From positions 1 through 64,000 of the forward strand of contig CACWTU010000003.1 of NCBI GenBank assembly GCA_902763885.1: 64,000 bases of DNA. Direction: 5' to 3'. This stretch comes from an uncultured Bacteroidales bacterium. Lineage in GTDB: Bacteria > Bacteroidota > Bacteroidia > Bacteroidales > Bacteroidaceae. The translations under genes were made by a program, and so were the position numbers. The notes below the pieces were generated by a model. The model was not told the DNA's origin. It saw only the letters and a list, made by a program, of their open reading frames with translations, and did no database searches. Below are positions 1 through 9,071 of the stretch, piece by piece (positions within the stretch are counted from its first letter, which is position 1; every line of letters starts with the position of its first letter).

Positions 1-123
1 TACCTCTTTCTTAATCTCCAGTTTGTTGGCTTCAGGGCGAACGATGAAACCGAACCTGTTGGGGAACTTCTCAGTAATGGAGTTCATTTTCTCCGTTACG
101 AGGGGTTTAACTATATATCCCAT
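1..123 (-). CDS. rplW: 50S ribosomal protein L23 (N-terminal part, cut by window edge)
   Basis: Only the first 41 codons are inside the window. The translation begins MGYIVKPLVTEKM, the typical L23 opening in which a conserved V-T-E-K starts the protein. L23 binds 23S rRNA at the peptide exit tunnel and serves as a docking site for trigger factor and SRP (family knowledge). The start codon lies two bases after the rplD stop, as expected in the S10 operon. The gene continues beyond position 1. Confidence 0.93.
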   Translation of the reverse strand, partial: MGYIVKPLVTEKMNSITEKFPNRFGFIVRPEANKLEIKKEV

Positions 124-125
124 GA

Positions 126-764
126 TCAAGCCTCCTTTTTGTCTAATATACCGTTGATGACATTAATCGCATTCTCAGTCACAACAAGAGTGTCAGCGTT
201 CAGAATACTGTAAGTATTTACTGATGAAGCGTTGACAACCTTGGTACCCTGTAAATTACGGGCCGACAAAGATACGACATTATTGCTCTCGGGCAGGACG
301 AACAAAGATTTCTTATCACAAACTTTAAGATTGTTTAAGATTTCTACAAAACTCTTTGTCTTAGGAGCCTCAAAACTGAAGTCTTCAACAATGATAATTG
401 CGTTCTCCTGAGCCTTATATGAAAGGGCAGACTTGCGGGCAAGCTGTTTCTCTTTCTTGTTTACCTTGAAGCTGTAATCACGGGGCTTGGGACCGAATAC
501 GCGTGCACCACCTACCAATACAGGTGAGTTGATATCACCGCGACGTGCACCGCCACCACCTTTCTGACGGCCCAGCTTCTTGGTTGAACCGCTGATCTCA
601 CTTCTCTCTTTTGACTTGTGTGTGCCCTGGCGCTGATTAGCCATGAACTGCTTCACATCCAGGTAAATGGAGTGATCGTTGGGCTCAATGCCGAATATAG
701 CATCGTTAAGGACTACCTTTCTGCCGGTATCCTCACCTTTTATATTTAATACACTAAGTTCCAT
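126..764 (-). CDS. rplD: 50S ribosomal protein L4
   Basis: This 212-residue protein is a full-length L4. It has the Gly/Arg-rich internal loop around residues 60-95 ([16 protein letters not shown] and the following [13 protein letters not shown]), which in the ribosome reaches into the exit tunnel. L4 is an early 23S rRNA-binding assembly protein and in some bacteria represses its own operon. It sits between rplC and rplW. Its ATG overlaps a TAA by one base (TAATG), and that TAA is the stop that an intact rplC would use, so translational coupling to rplC is the ancestral arrangement. The currently open rplC frame instead stops five bases upstream. Confidence 0.97.
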   Translation of the reverse strand: MELSVLNIKGEDTGRKVVLNDAIFGIEPNDHSIYLDVKQFMANQRQGTHKSKERSEISGSTKKLGRQKGGGGARRGDINSPVLVGGARVFGPKPRDYSFKVNKKEKQLARKSALSYKAQENAIIIVEDFSFEAPKTKSFVEILNNLKVCDKKSLFVLPESNNVVSLSARNLQGTKVVNASSVNTYSILNADTLVVTENAINVINGILDKKEA

Positions 765-853
765 TACCTCAGAATTGAAACGATTGAACCTTTATAACCC
801 GGAATAGAACCCTTGATAAGAAGGAGGTTGTGCTCCGGAATAACCTTAAGAAC
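764..853 (-). pseudogene. rplC: Displaced 3' end of rplC in a second frame
   Basis: Read on the minus strand from 853 to 764, this stretch encodes [16 protein letters not shown], then [13 protein letters not shown] and a TAA stop. That is the family-typical C-terminal beta strand of L3. It has no start of its own and is out of frame with the upstream part. It ends TAATG, overlapping the rplD start, which is the normal arrangement. It is listed separately so that the true extent of the damaged gene (764-1344) is clear. Confidence 0.8.
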
Positions 854-1344
854 CTGCCGGCCATACGCATGCCCTTGAATACCTTTGCAGGATAAGAGCA
901 GGCACCGATTGAACCGGGCTTACGGCCGCGGTTGTGCTGACCATGAGTCTGCTGACCTACGCCACCGAATCCGTGTCTCTTAACGACACCCTGGTAGCCG
1001 TGACCTTTTGATACTGCAACAACGTCAACAAATGCTGCGTCATTGAACAACTCGACGGTAATAACATCACCCAGATTGAGTGAACCGTCAAAATCCTTGA
1101 ACTCGGCCAAGTGTCTCTTGGGAGTTACACCAGCTTTCTTGAAGTGTCCCATCAGAGGAGCTGAAGTGTTCTTCTCCTTGGCATCCTCAAAGCCAAGCTG
1201 AACAGCCTCATAACCGTCCTTCTCAACACTCTTGATCTGGGTAACAACGCAAGGACCAACTTCGATAACGGTGCATGGAACATTCTTTCCATCAGCACCG
1301 AAGACCGATGTCATACCGATCTTTTTTCCTAATAATCCTGGCAT
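769..1344 (-). CDS. rplC: 50S ribosomal protein L3, C-terminus frameshifted
   Basis: Residues 1-168 are clearly L3, with the tip-loop signature around [22 protein letters not shown] and [23 protein letters not shown]3 is an early assembly protein near the peptidyl-transferase centre. After MRMAG the frame runs into 23 non-family residues. The expected L3 ending ([16 protein letters not shown], then [13 protein letters not shown] and a stop) is present in another frame at 764-853. Compared with L3 proteins of the phylum, about 12-13 residues (roughly 37 bases) are missing at the junction near 853-858. The ancestral stop, TAA at 764-766, overlaps the rplD start. L3 is essential and no second copy is visible here, so either the assembly is wrong at this point or this is a real, probably deleterious variant. 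Confidence 0.85.
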   Translation of the reverse strand: MPGLLGKKIGMTSVFGADGKNVPCTVIEVGPCVVTQIKSVEKDGYEAVQLGFEDAKEKNTSAPLMGHFKKAGVTPKRHLAEFKDFDGSLNLGDVITVELFNDAAFVDVVAVSKGHGYQGVVKRHGFGGVGQQTHGQHNRGRKPGSIGACSYPAKVFKGMRMAGRFLRLFRSTTSFLSRVLFRVIKVQSFQF

Positions 1345-1391
1345 TTCAATTAAAATTTAGTTACTGTAAAAATTGTTTCAAAACTAACACA

Positions 1392-1697
1392 TCAAACCTT
1401 GATCTCAACCTCTACACCGCTGGGAAGCTCAAGCTTCATCAGTGCGTCAACTGTCTTGGCTGTTGAGCTGTAGATATCGATCAGTCTCTTGTAAGAAGAG
1501 AGCTGGAACTGCTCACGTGACTTCTTGTTGACGAATGTTGAACGGTTTACAGTGAAGATACGCTTGTGTGTGGGAAGTGGAATAGGTCCGCTTACAACAG
1601 CACCGGTAGCCTTTACTGTCTTAACGATCTTCTCTGCTGACTTGTCAACCACATTGTGGTCATAAGACTTCAGTTTGATTCTGATTTTCTGACTCAT
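1392..1697 (-). CDS. rpsJ: 30S ribosomal protein S10
   Basis: S10 of 101 residues, the usual length. It opens with [23 protein letters not shown] and contains the family signature [18 protein letters not shown]10 is part of the 30S head and, as NusE, takes part in antitermination with NusB. Here it follows fusA directly, so the str and S10 operons are fused with no tuf gene between them, as is common in Bacteroidota. Confidence 0.97.
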   Translation of the reverse strand: MSQKIRIKLKSYDHNVVDKSAEKIVKTVKATGAVVSGPIPLPTHKRIFTVNRSTFVNKKSREQFQLSSYKRLIDIYSSTAKTVDALMKLELPSGVEVEIKV

Positions 1698-1793
1698 TGT
1701 TTAATTTTTAAATTGTTTGTATTCATTTTTTGCGGCTCCCGATAAGAGTCATTTGCTATCTGAAACCGCGTTCTCTCTTATACCTTTTATATA

Positions 1794-3908
1794 TTAAAGG
1801 AGTGAAACGTTACCACCGTTCTCTTCAACAACCTGACGGGCCAAAGCCTTGGAAACCTCAGCATGACGCTCGTAAGACATTGATGAAGTAGCACGACCTG
1901 AAGTAATTGTACGCAGTGCCGTTACATAACCGAACATCTCAGCCAGAGGTACATGTGCCTTGACAACCTTGGCACCAGAATGGTTAGTCTCCATTCCTTC
2001 TACCTGACCGCGACGCTTGTTAAGGTCACCGATAACGTTACCCATGCTCTCCTCAGGTGTTACAACCTCAAGTGCCATAATAGGCTCTGTCAGACCGGGA
2101 GCGGCCTTGACACAAGCGTTACGGAACGCATTGGTTGCGCAAACCTCAAATGAGAGAGCATCTGAATCAACCGGGTGATACTTACCGTCAAGAACAGTAA
2201 CCTTGAGTGAATCCATAGGAGCACCCATCAGAACACCGTTCTTCATAGCATTGGTAAAGCCCTTTTCGATAGCAGGCAGGTAGGTCTTAGGCAGAGCCTC
2301 ACCCTTGGTAGAATCGATGAACTGGAGACCTCCCTTCCAATCAGGATCGGCAGGACCGATTTCAACGACGATGCAAGCGTAGTGACCTTTACCACCAGTC
2401 TGCTTCTTATACTCTTCACGCAGCTGGACTGTCTGTGAAATGGACTCCTTGTAGCTAACCTGAGGACGACCCTGGTTGCACTCTACGCCGAATTCACGTT
2501 TCAGACGGTCTATAATAATATCAAGGTGGAGCTCACCCATACCTGAGATCAGAGTCTGACCTGATTCCTCATCAACCTTAACGGTGAATGTGGGATCCTC
2601 CTCTGCCAGACGTGCCAGACCGTCAGAGAGCTTGCTCATATCCTTCTCGGTCTTGGGCTCAACAGCGATGCTGATTACAGGATCCGGGAAGTCCATGCTC
2701 TCAAGTACCAGCGGTGCGGTCTCATCGCAGAGAGTATCACCGGTACGGATATCCTTAAGAGCAACAACTGCACCTATATCACCAGCAGCAACCTCATCAA
2801 CCTGAATCTGCTTCTTTGAATACATCTGGAAAAGACGGCTTACACGCTCCTTCTTACCTGAACGGGTATTGAAGATGTAGCTTCCGGCAGTTACCTTACC
2901 TGAATATACTCTGAAGAAGATAAGACGACCTACATAGGGATCAACTGCAATCTTGAATGCAAGGGCTGCGGTCTTCTCATCAGATCTGGGATCACGGTGA
3001 GTGAGCTCATCTGAACCAGGCAGGAAACCATCCACACCACCGCAATCGATAGGTGAAGGAAGGAATGCGCATACATAGTCAAGCAGAGGCTGAACACCCT
3101 TGTTGCGGAAAGATGTGCCGCAAACAACAGGAACCAGCTTCTGACTGATTGTACCCACGCGGATAGCCTTGAGAATCTCAGCTTCAGTGATGGTTGAAGG
3201 ATCCTCAAGATACTTCTCCATCAGTTCTTCATCAAAATCGGCAGCCTTCTCAAGAAGGTTGTCACGCCACTGCTGTGCCTCGTCAGCCTGGTCAGCCGGA
3301 ATATCCTCAACGGTATACTCGGCACCAAGTGACTCATCGCGCCAGTAAATGGCCTTCATTTTAATAAGGTCTATAACACCCTTGAAAGACTCCTCCTGAC
3401 CGATAGGAATTTCTATCGGGCAAGCGTTAGCCTTAAGGATCTCCTGCATCTGGGTAATGACTCCGAAGAAGTCAGCACCAGAGCGGTCCATCTTATTGAC
3501 ATAACCCAGACGGGGTACACCGTACTTGCTGGCCTGATGCCAAACGGTCTCAGACTGAGGCTGTACGCCACCTACTGCGCAGAATACTGCAACAGCACCG
3601 TCAAGAACTCGGAGTGAACGCTCTACCTCAGCAGTGAAGTCAACATGTCCCGGAGTATCAATAAGGTTGATCTTATATGTGTTTTCCTGCCACTTCCAAT
3701 GAGTGGTAACGGCAGCTGAGGTAATGGTTATACCGCGCTCCTGCTCCTGGACCATCCAGTCCATGGTAGCGGAACCGTCATGTACCTCACCTATTTTATG
3801 TGTTAATCCCGTATAATAAAGAATACGCTCTGAAGTCGTAGTCTTTCCGGCATCGATGTGAGCCATGATGCCGATGTTTCTCGTGAGATGTAAATCCTGA
3901 TCTGCCAT
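1794..3908 (-). CDS. fusA: Translation elongation factor G
   Basis: A full-length 704-residue EF-G, the GTPase that drives ribosomal translocation and, with RRF, ribosome recycling. Visible motifs: G1 AHIDAGKT at residues 16-23, switch I RGITIT at 58-63, G3 DTPGHVDF at 84-91, and NKMD followed by SGADFF in the G4 region. Domains II-V follow in the standard order, with the domain IV part around [16 protein letters not shown]. It lies between rpsG and rpsJ. As a str-operon copy with all motifs present, it is most likely the housekeeping EF-G rather than a specialised paralogue. Confidence 0.97.
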   Translation of the reverse strand: MADQDLHLTRNIGIMAHIDAGKTTTSERILYYTGLTHKIGEVHDGSATMDWMVQEQERGITITSAAVTTHWKWQENTYKINLIDTPGHVDFTAEVERSLRVLDGAVAVFCAVGGVQPQSETVWHQASKYGVPRLGYVNKMDRSGADFFGVITQMQEILKANACPIEIPIGQEESFKGVIDLIKMKAIYWRDESLGAEYTVEDIPADQADEAQQWRDNLLEKAADFDEELMEKYLEDPSTITEAEILKAIRVGTISQKLVPVVCGTSFRNKGVQPLLDYVCAFLPSPIDCGGVDGFLPGSDELTHRDPRSDEKTAALAFKIAVDPYVGRLIFFRVYSGKVTAGSYIFNTRSGKKERVSRLFQMYSKKQIQVDEVAAGDIGAVVALKDIRTGDTLCDETAPLVLESMDFPDPVISIAVEPKTEKDMSKLSDGLARLAEEDPTFTVKVDEESGQTLISGMGELHLDIIIDRLKREFGVECNQGRPQVSYKESISQTVQLREEYKKQTGGKGHYACIVVEIGPADPDWKGGLQFIDSTKGEALPKTYLPAIEKGFTNAMKNGVLMGAPMDSLKVTVLDGKYHPVDSDALSFEVCATNAFRNACVKAAPGLTEPIMALEVVTPEESMGNVIGDLNKRRGQVEGMETNHSGAKVVKAHVPLAEMFGYVTALRTITSGRATSSMSYERHAEVSKALARQVVEENGGNVSLL

Positions 3909-3919
3909 GCAGTGTCAAA

Positions 3920-4396
3920 TTAGAATCTGAAGTGTGCAAAAGCTCTGTTGGCCTCAGCCATACGGTGCATATCCTCTTTACGTTTGAATGCGCCACCAGT
4001 GCTGTTAAAAGCGTCAACGATCTCGGCAGACAGCTTGTCTGACATTGATTTACCTCCACGCTTGCGGGCAAATGAAATAAGGTTCTTCATTGAAATGGAC
4101 TCCTTGCGGTCAGCACGGATCTCAGTAGGAACCTGGAAAGTAGCACCACCAATACGGCGGGACTTAACCTCTACCTGAGGTGTTACATTATCAAGAGCCT
4201 TCTTCCAAATCTCAAGGGCAGACATCTCCTCATTTGGCATCTTTGCCTTTACCTTGTCCAGACTCTCGTAGAAAATCTCGAAAGATGTGTTCTTCTTACC
4301 ATCATACATGAGATGGTTCACGAACTTGGTCACTGCAACGTCACCGAATACGGGATCCGGAAGTATGACGTGCTTTCTCGGTTTTGCTTTTCTCAT
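3920..4396 (-). CDS. rpsG: 30S ribosomal protein S7
   Basis: S7 of 158 residues. It starts [19 protein letters not shown] and contains the signature [20 protein letters not shown]; the family ending ([16 protein letters not shown]) is intact. S7 nucleates assembly of the 30S head by binding the 3' domain of 16S rRNA. It is 11 bases upstream of fusA and about 100 bases downstream of rpsL, in one transcription unit. Confidence 0.97.
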   Translation of the reverse strand: MRKAKPRKHVILPDPVFGDVAVTKFVNHLMYDGKKNTSFEIFYESLDKVKAKMPNEEMSALEIWKKALDNVTPQVEVKSRRIGGATFQVPTEIRADRKESISMKNLISFARKRGGKSMSDKLSAEIVDAFNSTGGAFKRKEDMHRMAEANRAFAHFRF

Positions 4397-4493
4397 TTTA
4401 AATCTTTTGTTTTGTTCGGGTTGTCATTCTGATTCTTCAACATCCACGCTTGGACATTTACTCAACCTCACTCTAACCAAAACTTGTTAATGA

Positions 4494-4877
4494 TTACTTC
4501 TTAGCTGCTTTAGGACGTTTTGCACCATACTTGGAACGTCTCTGGAGACGACCGTTAACGCCGGCGGTATCAAGAGTACCGCGGATGATGTGATAACGTA
4601 CACCGGGGAGATCCTTTACACGACCGCCGCGTACAAGCACGATTGAGTGCTCCTGCAGGTTGTGGCCTTCACCGGGGATGTAGGAGTTAACCTCCTTCTG
4701 GTTTGTAAGACGGACACGTGCAACCTTTCTCATGGCTGAGTTAGGCTTCTTAGGTGTCGTTGTGTAAACTCTTACGCAAACGCCTCTTCTCTGAGGGCAG
4801 GAATCCAGGGCCGGAGACTTACTCTTGTCCTCCAGGACCTGACGTCCTTTGCGTACTAACTGCTGAATTGTTGGCAT
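4494..4877 (-). CDS. rpsL: 30S ribosomal protein S12
   Basis: S12 of 127 residues, the decoding-centre protein. The loop TPKKPNSA is at residues 41-48 with Lys at 43, the streptomycin-sensitive type, and the second accuracy loop [10 protein letters not shown] is also wild type. This is the first gene of the str/S10 operon. A strong promoter sits just upstream at 4934-4964. No resistance-type substitution is visible in the two classic loops. Confidence 0.97.
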   Translation of the reverse strand: MPTIQQLVRKGRQVLEDKSKSPALDSCPQRRGVCVRVYTTTPKKPNSAMRKVARVRLTNQKEVNSYIPGEGHNLQEHSIVLVRGGRVKDLPGVRYHIIRGTLDTAGVNGRLQRRSKYGAKRPKAAKK

Positions 4878-4933
4878 GTTTGTTTGTTTTTAATTATTAT
4901 ATATTAAATAGTAAATCCAGAATTTTTGGCGTG

Positions 4934-4964
4934 CAAAGATACGGCTATTATTTTATAATACAAA
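4934..4964 (-). promoter_or_regulatory. Promoter of the rpsL (str-S10) operon
   Basis: On the minus strand a TTTG box (4961-4964) is followed after exactly 19 bases by TATCTTTG (4934-4941). This matches the Bacteroidota sigma-ABfr consensus TTTG-N19-21-TAnnTTTG at every defined position. It lies about 57 bases upstream of the rpsL start, leaving a leader of roughly 50 bases. Confidence 0.85.
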
Positions 4965-5014
4965 CGAAAGCGCATAGTTTTTGATGAAACAACCGTAAAA
5001 AAGCTAAAAAAAAC

Positions 5015-5042
5015 GGGCGGGCTTCATCATAAAAGCCCACCC
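5015..5042 (-). terminator. Rho-independent terminator of the DUF3467 gene
   Basis: On the minus strand a 10-bp stem (GGGTGGGCTT pairing with AAGCCCGCCC, one G-U pair) with an 8-base loop is followed by a run of eight T. It stands between the DUF3467 stop and the rpsL promoter, so the DUF3467 gene is transcribed separately from the ribosomal operon. Confidence 0.8.
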
Positions 5043-5089
5043 ATTCAAGCAAAAAACAGCCTATTTCCGCAACAAATCAGAACGCCGGA

Positions 5090-5407
5090 TTATGCCTCAC
5101 CGTGGAAATCAGAAATAGGCGGCATATAAGTATCCTTACGCCCCTTCATTTCAATCGTTCCGAATGATTTCTCATACTTTGAAACGTTATCCTGCAACGC
5201 CATCAGAAGACGCTTGGCATGTTCAGGCGACATGATTACCCTTGACTTGACCTGAGCCTTTGCCATACCGGGAAGTATGCTTATAAAATCCATTACAAAC
5301 TCCGATGAAGAGTGAGTTATCATAGCCAAATTGGAATAAACTCCCTGGGCCGTCTCTTCCTTAAGTTCAATCTGCAACTGCTGTTGCCCGTTCCCTTTCT
5401 GTTCCAT
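5090..5407 (-). CDS. DUF3467 family protein
   Basis: A 105-residue protein of the DUF3467 family, function unknown. The conserved core runs QIELKEETAQGVYSNLAMI, then HSSSEFVMDFISILPGMAKAQVKSR, then MSPEHAKRLLMALQDN. No signal peptide or membrane segment is visible. In Bacteroidota this gene typically lies between rpoC and rpsL. Here the rpsL side is kept, but rpoB and rpoC are replaced by a divergent sugar transporter. It has its own promoter (5433-5464) and terminator. Confidence 0.85.
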   Translation of the reverse strand: MEQKGNGQQQLQIELKEETAQGVYSNLAMITHSSSEFVMDFISILPGMAKAQVKSRVIMSPEHAKRLLMALQDNVSKYEKSFGTIEMKGRKDTYMPPISDFHGEA

Positions 5408-5432
5408 TTCCCGTTTTTAATTTTTTGTGGTG

Positions 5433-5464
5433 CTAAGTTAATCCTTTTGCACAAAACAGGCAAC
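5433..5464 (-). promoter_or_regulatory. Promoter of the DUF3467 gene
   Basis: The minus strand reads GTTG (5461-5464), 20 bases, then TAACTTAG (5433-5440), a fair match to TTTG-N19-21-TAnnTTTG. The -7 element ends about 25 bases before the start codon. This is the only good candidate in the upstream region. Confidence 0.6.
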
Positions 5465-5577
5465 AGTAATCCGGAATTAAATTGCATATATAGTAATTTT
5501 TTCTTACACACAACAAGTCGGCAAAAGAATACCGGAAACGACATTCGCAAATCGCACAAATCAGGTTATCGTTTTCA

Positions 5578-5608
5578 CTTGACGTTATTCCATTTTTTTA
5601 TATATTTG
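5578..5608 (+). promoter_or_regulatory. Promoter of the sugar porter gene
   Basis: CTTG (5578-5581) and a perfect -7 element TATATTTG (5601-5608) are separated by 19 bases. The start codon at 5691 leaves an untranslated leader of about 75 bases. I see no clear operator or riboswitch in that leader. Confidence 0.65.
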
Positions 5609-5690
5609 TATTCCGTTGCCAGTCAGCAAACGTAGGCAATACTGGATTTCCATTAAGAAACTATTAGTTTAAACCTTTAATAATCAGCTT

Positions 5691-7136
5691 ATGAGCAATT
5701 ACAAAGAAACAGGTAGCAAAGCCTATCTGTATGGAATCTGCGCAGTAGCCGTCATCGGCGGTCTGCTGTTTGGATATGATACCGCTGTCATATCCGGTGC
5801 CGAGCAGGCATTACAGAATTTTTTCGCTAGCGGACTTGGAGATTTTTACACAACCAGCCTGCACGGATTTGTGGTGTCATCAGCCCTTATAGGATGTATC
5901 ATAGGTGGTCTGATTTCCGGTATAATGGCTACAAGATTGGGCCGAAGGAACGCACTGATATTTGCATCAGTCCTGTTCTTCCTGTCAGCTCTGGGAAGCT
6001 ACATGCCGGAGTTCCTGTTCCGCCCCAACTTTGAGTTCTTTCAGCCAGGTGAGGCCACCAAGAGCCTTATGTGGGCATTCATTCTGTACCGCATACTGGG
6101 AGGTATCGGTGTAGGTATGGCATCAGCCATCTGCCCCATGTATATTGCTGAGGTAGCTCCTGCAAATATTCGCGGAACACTGGTTTCATGCAACCAATTT
6201 GCAATCATTTTCGGCCAGTTGGTAGTTTATGCCATCAACACTCTCATCCGTAGCGGACTGGCAGACACCCCGGAACTCATCCAGGCTGCAATGATCAACA
6301 TAGGCTGGCGTAAGATGTTTGTAAGCGAGGCATTCCCTGCAGGTGCATTCGGACTTTTACTGTTGCTGGTTCCCAAGACTCCGCGTTATCTTGTAATGCG
6401 TGGCAACACCCAGAAGGCAATGGCTGTCCTTTCCCGCATTAACGGTGAAAGCAAGGCACAAGAGATTCTTCAGGAGATAAAGGACACATTGGTTGAAAAG
6501 AAAGAGAGTATCCTTTCATACGGTATTCTCGTTATTATCGTAGGTGTATTGCTCTCATTCTTCCAGCAGGCCGTAGGCATCAACGTTGTGCTCTACTACG
6601 CCCCGCGCATATTCCAGAACATGGGTTCAAGCGGTGACGCCGCTATGATTCAGACAGTTGTAATGGGTGTAGTAAACATCCTGTTCACAATTGTAGCCAT
6701 CCTGACAGTTGACAAGTGGGGACGCAGACCTCTGCTGATTGTGGGTTCCATTGGCATGGCTATAGGTATGATCGCATTGAGTATTCTTTCTTTCTGCGAT
6801 GTCATAGGAATGGCAGCTCTGGTATTCATCATCATCTACACCGCTTCATTCATGATGTCATGGGGTCCCATCTGCTGGGTTCTCATCTCAGAGATATTCC
6901 CCAACACCATCAGAGGCAATGCTGTGGCAATAGCCGTTGCAGCACAGTGGATTTCAAACTATATCATATCATCCACATTCCCCTCACTCTGCGAGTGGAG
7001 CATTGGAGGCACATACCTCATCTATGCAGGATTCTCAATCCTCTCAGCACTCTTTGTACTGAAGATGGTTCCTGAGACTAAGGGCAAGACCCTGGAGGAA
7101 ATGAGTGCTTTGTGGAGAAGCAAAATGAAGAAGTAA
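5691..7136 (+). CDS. MFS sugar porter (XylE/GLUT-like), probable proton-sugar symporter
   Basis: A 481-residue inner-membrane transporter with 12 predicted helices. Sugar-porter hallmarks are GYDTAVISG in helix 1 (residues 28-36), RLGRR after helix 2, the substrate-binding QQAVGIN starting at Gln292-Gln293 in helix 7, DKWGRRPLL after helix 8, and PETKGKTLEEM near the C-terminus (from Pro461). The relatives XylE, GalP and GLUT carry xylose, galactose or glucose; the exact sugar cannot be read from sequence. It is monocistronic with its own promoter and a shared terminator facing asd. The place it occupies next to DUF3467 is where rpoC normally lies. Confidence 0.92.
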   Translation: MSNYKETGSKAYLYGICAVAVIGGLLFGYDTAVISGAEQALQNFFASGLGDFYTTSLHGFVVSSALIGCIIGGLISGIMATRLGRRNALIFASVLFFLSALGSYMPEFLFRPNFEFFQPGEATKSLMWAFILYRILGGIGVGMASAICPMYIAEVAPANIRGTLVSCNQFAIIFGQLVVYAINTLIRSGLADTPELIQAAMINIGWRKMFVSEAFPAGAFGLLLLLVPKTPRYLVMRGNTQKAMAVLSRINGESKAQEILQEIKDTLVEKKESILSYGILVIIVGVLLSFFQQAVGINVVLYYAPRIFQNMGSSGDAAMIQTVVMGVVNILFTIVAILTVDKWGRRPLLIVGSIGMAIGMIALSILSFCDVIGMAALVFIIIYTASFMMSWGPICWVLISEIFPNTIRGNAVAIAVAAQWISNYIISSTFPSLCEWSIGGTYLIYAGFSILSALFVLKMVPETKGKTLEEMSALWRSKMKK

Positions 7137-7140
7137 TGGA

Positions 7141-7193
7141 ATTGAAAATTGAAAATTGAAAATTGAAAATTGAAAATTGAAAATTGAAAATTG
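7141..7193. repeat. (ATTGAAA)n heptamer array
   Basis: Seven exact tandem copies of ATTGAAA plus a partial eighth begin four bases after the transporter stop codon. The same unit recurs at 17014-17049, 62976-63003 and 63062-63091, in both orientations and always between genes. Period 7 means copy changes would shift spacing rather than any reading frame here. Confidence 0.9.
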
Positions 7194-7199
7194 GTAATA

Positions 7200-7238
7200 A
7201 AAAAATCCTTGCGATGATTTCGCAAGGATTTTTTTATT
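7200..7238. terminator. Bidirectional terminator between the sugar porter and asd
   Basis: The stem AAAAATCCTTGCG pairs with CGCAAGGATTTTT around a short loop. It is flanked by A on one side and T on the other, so it can stop transcripts from both convergent genes. Confidence 0.88.
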
Positions 7239-7253
7239 CTTAAGACAAGCAGG

Positions 7254-8264
7254 TTATTTGACCACACCCTGTTTGATAAGGTACTCGGCAATCTGAACGG
7301 CGTTCAGAGCTGCGCCTTTGCGGATCTGGTCACCCACAATCCAGAAGCACATCACGTTGGGATTAGCTATGTCCTTGCGGATACGGCCTACGTAAACGGG
7401 ATCCGTACCTGACAGGAAGAGAGGCATGGGATATTCCTTCTTGGCAGGATCATCCATCAGTACAAGACCCTCACCGTTCTTTACAGCCTCACGGAAAGCC
7501 TCAACTGATACAGGCTGCTCTGTCTCAGCCCAGATAGCCTCTGAGTGACAGCGGAGCGCAGGAACACGTACGCATGTGGCACTGCACTTGATATCGTTGT
7601 GGAACATCTTGCGGGTCTCATAGAACATCTTCTCCTCCTCCTTGGTATATCCGCTCTCCTTGAACACATCGATATGGGGAATGAGGTTATAAGCAAGCTG
7701 ATATGCAAACTTGTTTACAGTCACCTTCTCACCGGCAAGAACCTGACGATACTGCTGTTCAAGCTCTGCCATAGCAGCAGCACCTGCACCGCTGGCAGCC
7801 TGATAGGTTGAAACCTGTACGTTCTTGACGGGTGAAAGGTCATTAAGAGCCTTAAGAGCCACAATCATCATGATTGTAGAGCAGTTAGGATTGGCAATTA
7901 TACCTCTTGGACGTACCAAAGCATCCTCAGGGTTAACCTCAGGAACGACCAGAGGTACATCGGGATCCATACGGAAAGCGCTTGAATTGTCAATCATGAT
8001 TGCACCGTACTTGGTGATAGTCTCGGCAAATTCCTCTGATGTACTGCCACCTGCTGATACGAATGCTATGTCTATTCCCTTGAAATCATCGTTATGCTGA
8101 AGAAGCTTGACCTGAATCTTCTTACCTCCATAGGTGTAATAAGATCCGGCACTACGGGATGACCCGAACAAAACCAACTCATCGAGCGGGAATTTACGCT
8201 CTTCCAGCACACGCAGAAACTCCTGTCCTACAGCACCGCTGGCTCCAACAATTGCTACTCGCAT
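7254..8264 (-). CDS. asd: Aspartate-semialdehyde dehydrogenase
   Basis: A 336-residue enzyme reducing aspartyl-4-phosphate to aspartate semialdehyde with NADPH, the branch point to lysine/diaminopimelate, threonine and methionine. The start at 8264 ([16 protein letters not shown]) is chosen because it puts the NADPH-binding GASGAVG at residues 7-13; 39 further upstream in-frame codons have no family similarity. The catalytic Cys is 128 in ANPNCST. Family features SSAFRMD and CHSEA are present. It is divergent from lolD. Its product feeds the diaminopimelate made or used by Ddh (31.5 kb). Confidence 0.95.
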   Translation of the reverse strand: MRVAIVGASGAVGQEFLRVLEERKFPLDELVLFGSSRSAGSYYTYGGKKIQVKLLQHNDDFKGIDIAFVSAGGSTSEEFAETITKYGAIMIDNSSAFRMDPDVPLVVPEVNPEDALVRPRGIIANPNCSTIMMIVALKALNDLSPVKNVQVSTYQAASGAGAAAMAELEQQYRQVLAGEKVTVNKFAYQLAYNLIPHIDVFKESGYTKEEEKMFYETRKMFHNDIKCSATCVRVPALRCHSEAIWAETEQPVSVEAFREAVKNGEGLVLMDDPAKKEYPMPLFLSGTDPVYVGRIRKDIANPNVMCFWIVGDQIRKGAALNAVQIAEYLIKQGVVK

Positions 8265-8380
8265 ATGATAATTTTTAGTTATTTGATAATTTGGGCGCAA
8301 AATTAGTGTTTCCGCACAAAATAGACATCGCATAAAGTATAAAAACTCATAATAATAGGTCAAATTCAACTGAAACCGCA

Positions 8381-8388
8381 TATTTTTG
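8381..8388 (+). promoter_or_regulatory. -7 element of the lolD promoter
   Basis: TATTTTTG matches TAnnTTTG and ends 29 bases before the lolD start. No convincing TTTG is found 19-21 bases upstream, so only the -7 box is claimed. On the opposite strand CAAAATTA at about 8297-8304 gives a TAATTTTG box suited to asd. Confidence 0.5.
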
Positions 8389-8417
8389 CACCATAATCAT
8401 GTCAACAGCGATAAAAG

Positions 8418-9071
8418 ATGATTGAACTGGATAATATAACACGCAGTTTCGGATCTCTCAAGGTACTCAAAGGTATAAGCCTGAAAGTTGACAAGGGCGA
8501 GATAATAAGTATAACCGGGCCAAGCGGAGCCGGAAAGACCACTCTGTTGCAGATTATGGGCTCACTTGACAAGCCCGACACCGGACGCGTACTATATGAC
8601 GGACGGGACATCACCACCATGGGCGAGAAAGAGTTGTCATCATTCAGAGGCAGTCATATAGGGTTCGTGTTCCAGTTCCATCAGCTGCTGCCTGAATTCA
8701 CGGCAAAGGAAAACATAATGATACCTATGCTGATTGCCGGAAAGAATATGCATGATGCCGCCTCACGTGCCTCTGAGCTGTTAGAAATGCTTGGACTGAA
8801 AGACAGATCGGAACATAAGCCTTCAGAACTTTCCGGCGGAGAGAAGCAGAGAATTGCCGTAGCCAGGGCACTGGCGAACAAACCGGACGTAATATTGGCT
8901 GATGAGCCATCAGGCAGTCTTGACACCAGGAACAAAGAAGAACTTCACAATCTCTTTTTCAAGCTCAGGGATATGCTGGGGCAGACTTTCGTAATAGTTA
9001 CGCACGATGAGCAATTGGCAGCACTTGCCGACCGTAGAATACATATTAAAGACGGAATGATCTCCTTCTGA
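8418..9071 (+). CDS. lolD: ABC transporter ATPase, LolD-like (lipoprotein release)
   Basis: A 217-residue ATPase of the LolD/MacB type. Walker [10 protein letters not shown] is at residues 34-42, the signature LSGGEKQR at 138-145, Walker B VILADEP at 158-164, and the switch VTHDE near 195. LolD powers extraction of outer-membrane lipoproteins from the inner membrane by LolC/E-type permeases. No permease gene is adjacent, so the assignment within the LolD/FtsE/MacB group rests on overall sequence only. Its stop codon abuts that of the convergent lipoprotein gene with no base between them. Confidence 0.82.
   Translation: MIELDNITRSFGSLKVLKGISLKVDKGEIISITGPSGAGKTTLLQIMGSLDKPDTGRVLYDGRDITTMGEKELSSFRGSHIGFVFQFHQLLPEFTAKENIMIPMLIAGKNMHDAASRASELLEMLGLKDRSEHKPSELSGGEKQRIAVARALANKPDVILADEPSGSLDTRNKEELHNLFFKLRDMLGQTFVIVTHDEQLAALADRRIHIKDGMISF

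Noticed and set aside
1953..2805. Plus-strand open frames inside fusA (1953-2153, 2584-2805)
   Set aside because: They lie antisense to a well-conserved EF-G, have no family similarity and no promoter, and fit the usual shadow pattern of biased codon use.
7254..8381. Longer asd reading frame starting at 8381
   Set aside because: The 39 extra codons contain the likely promoter region and no dehydrogenase similarity. The start at 8264 puts the NADPH motif at the normal position.
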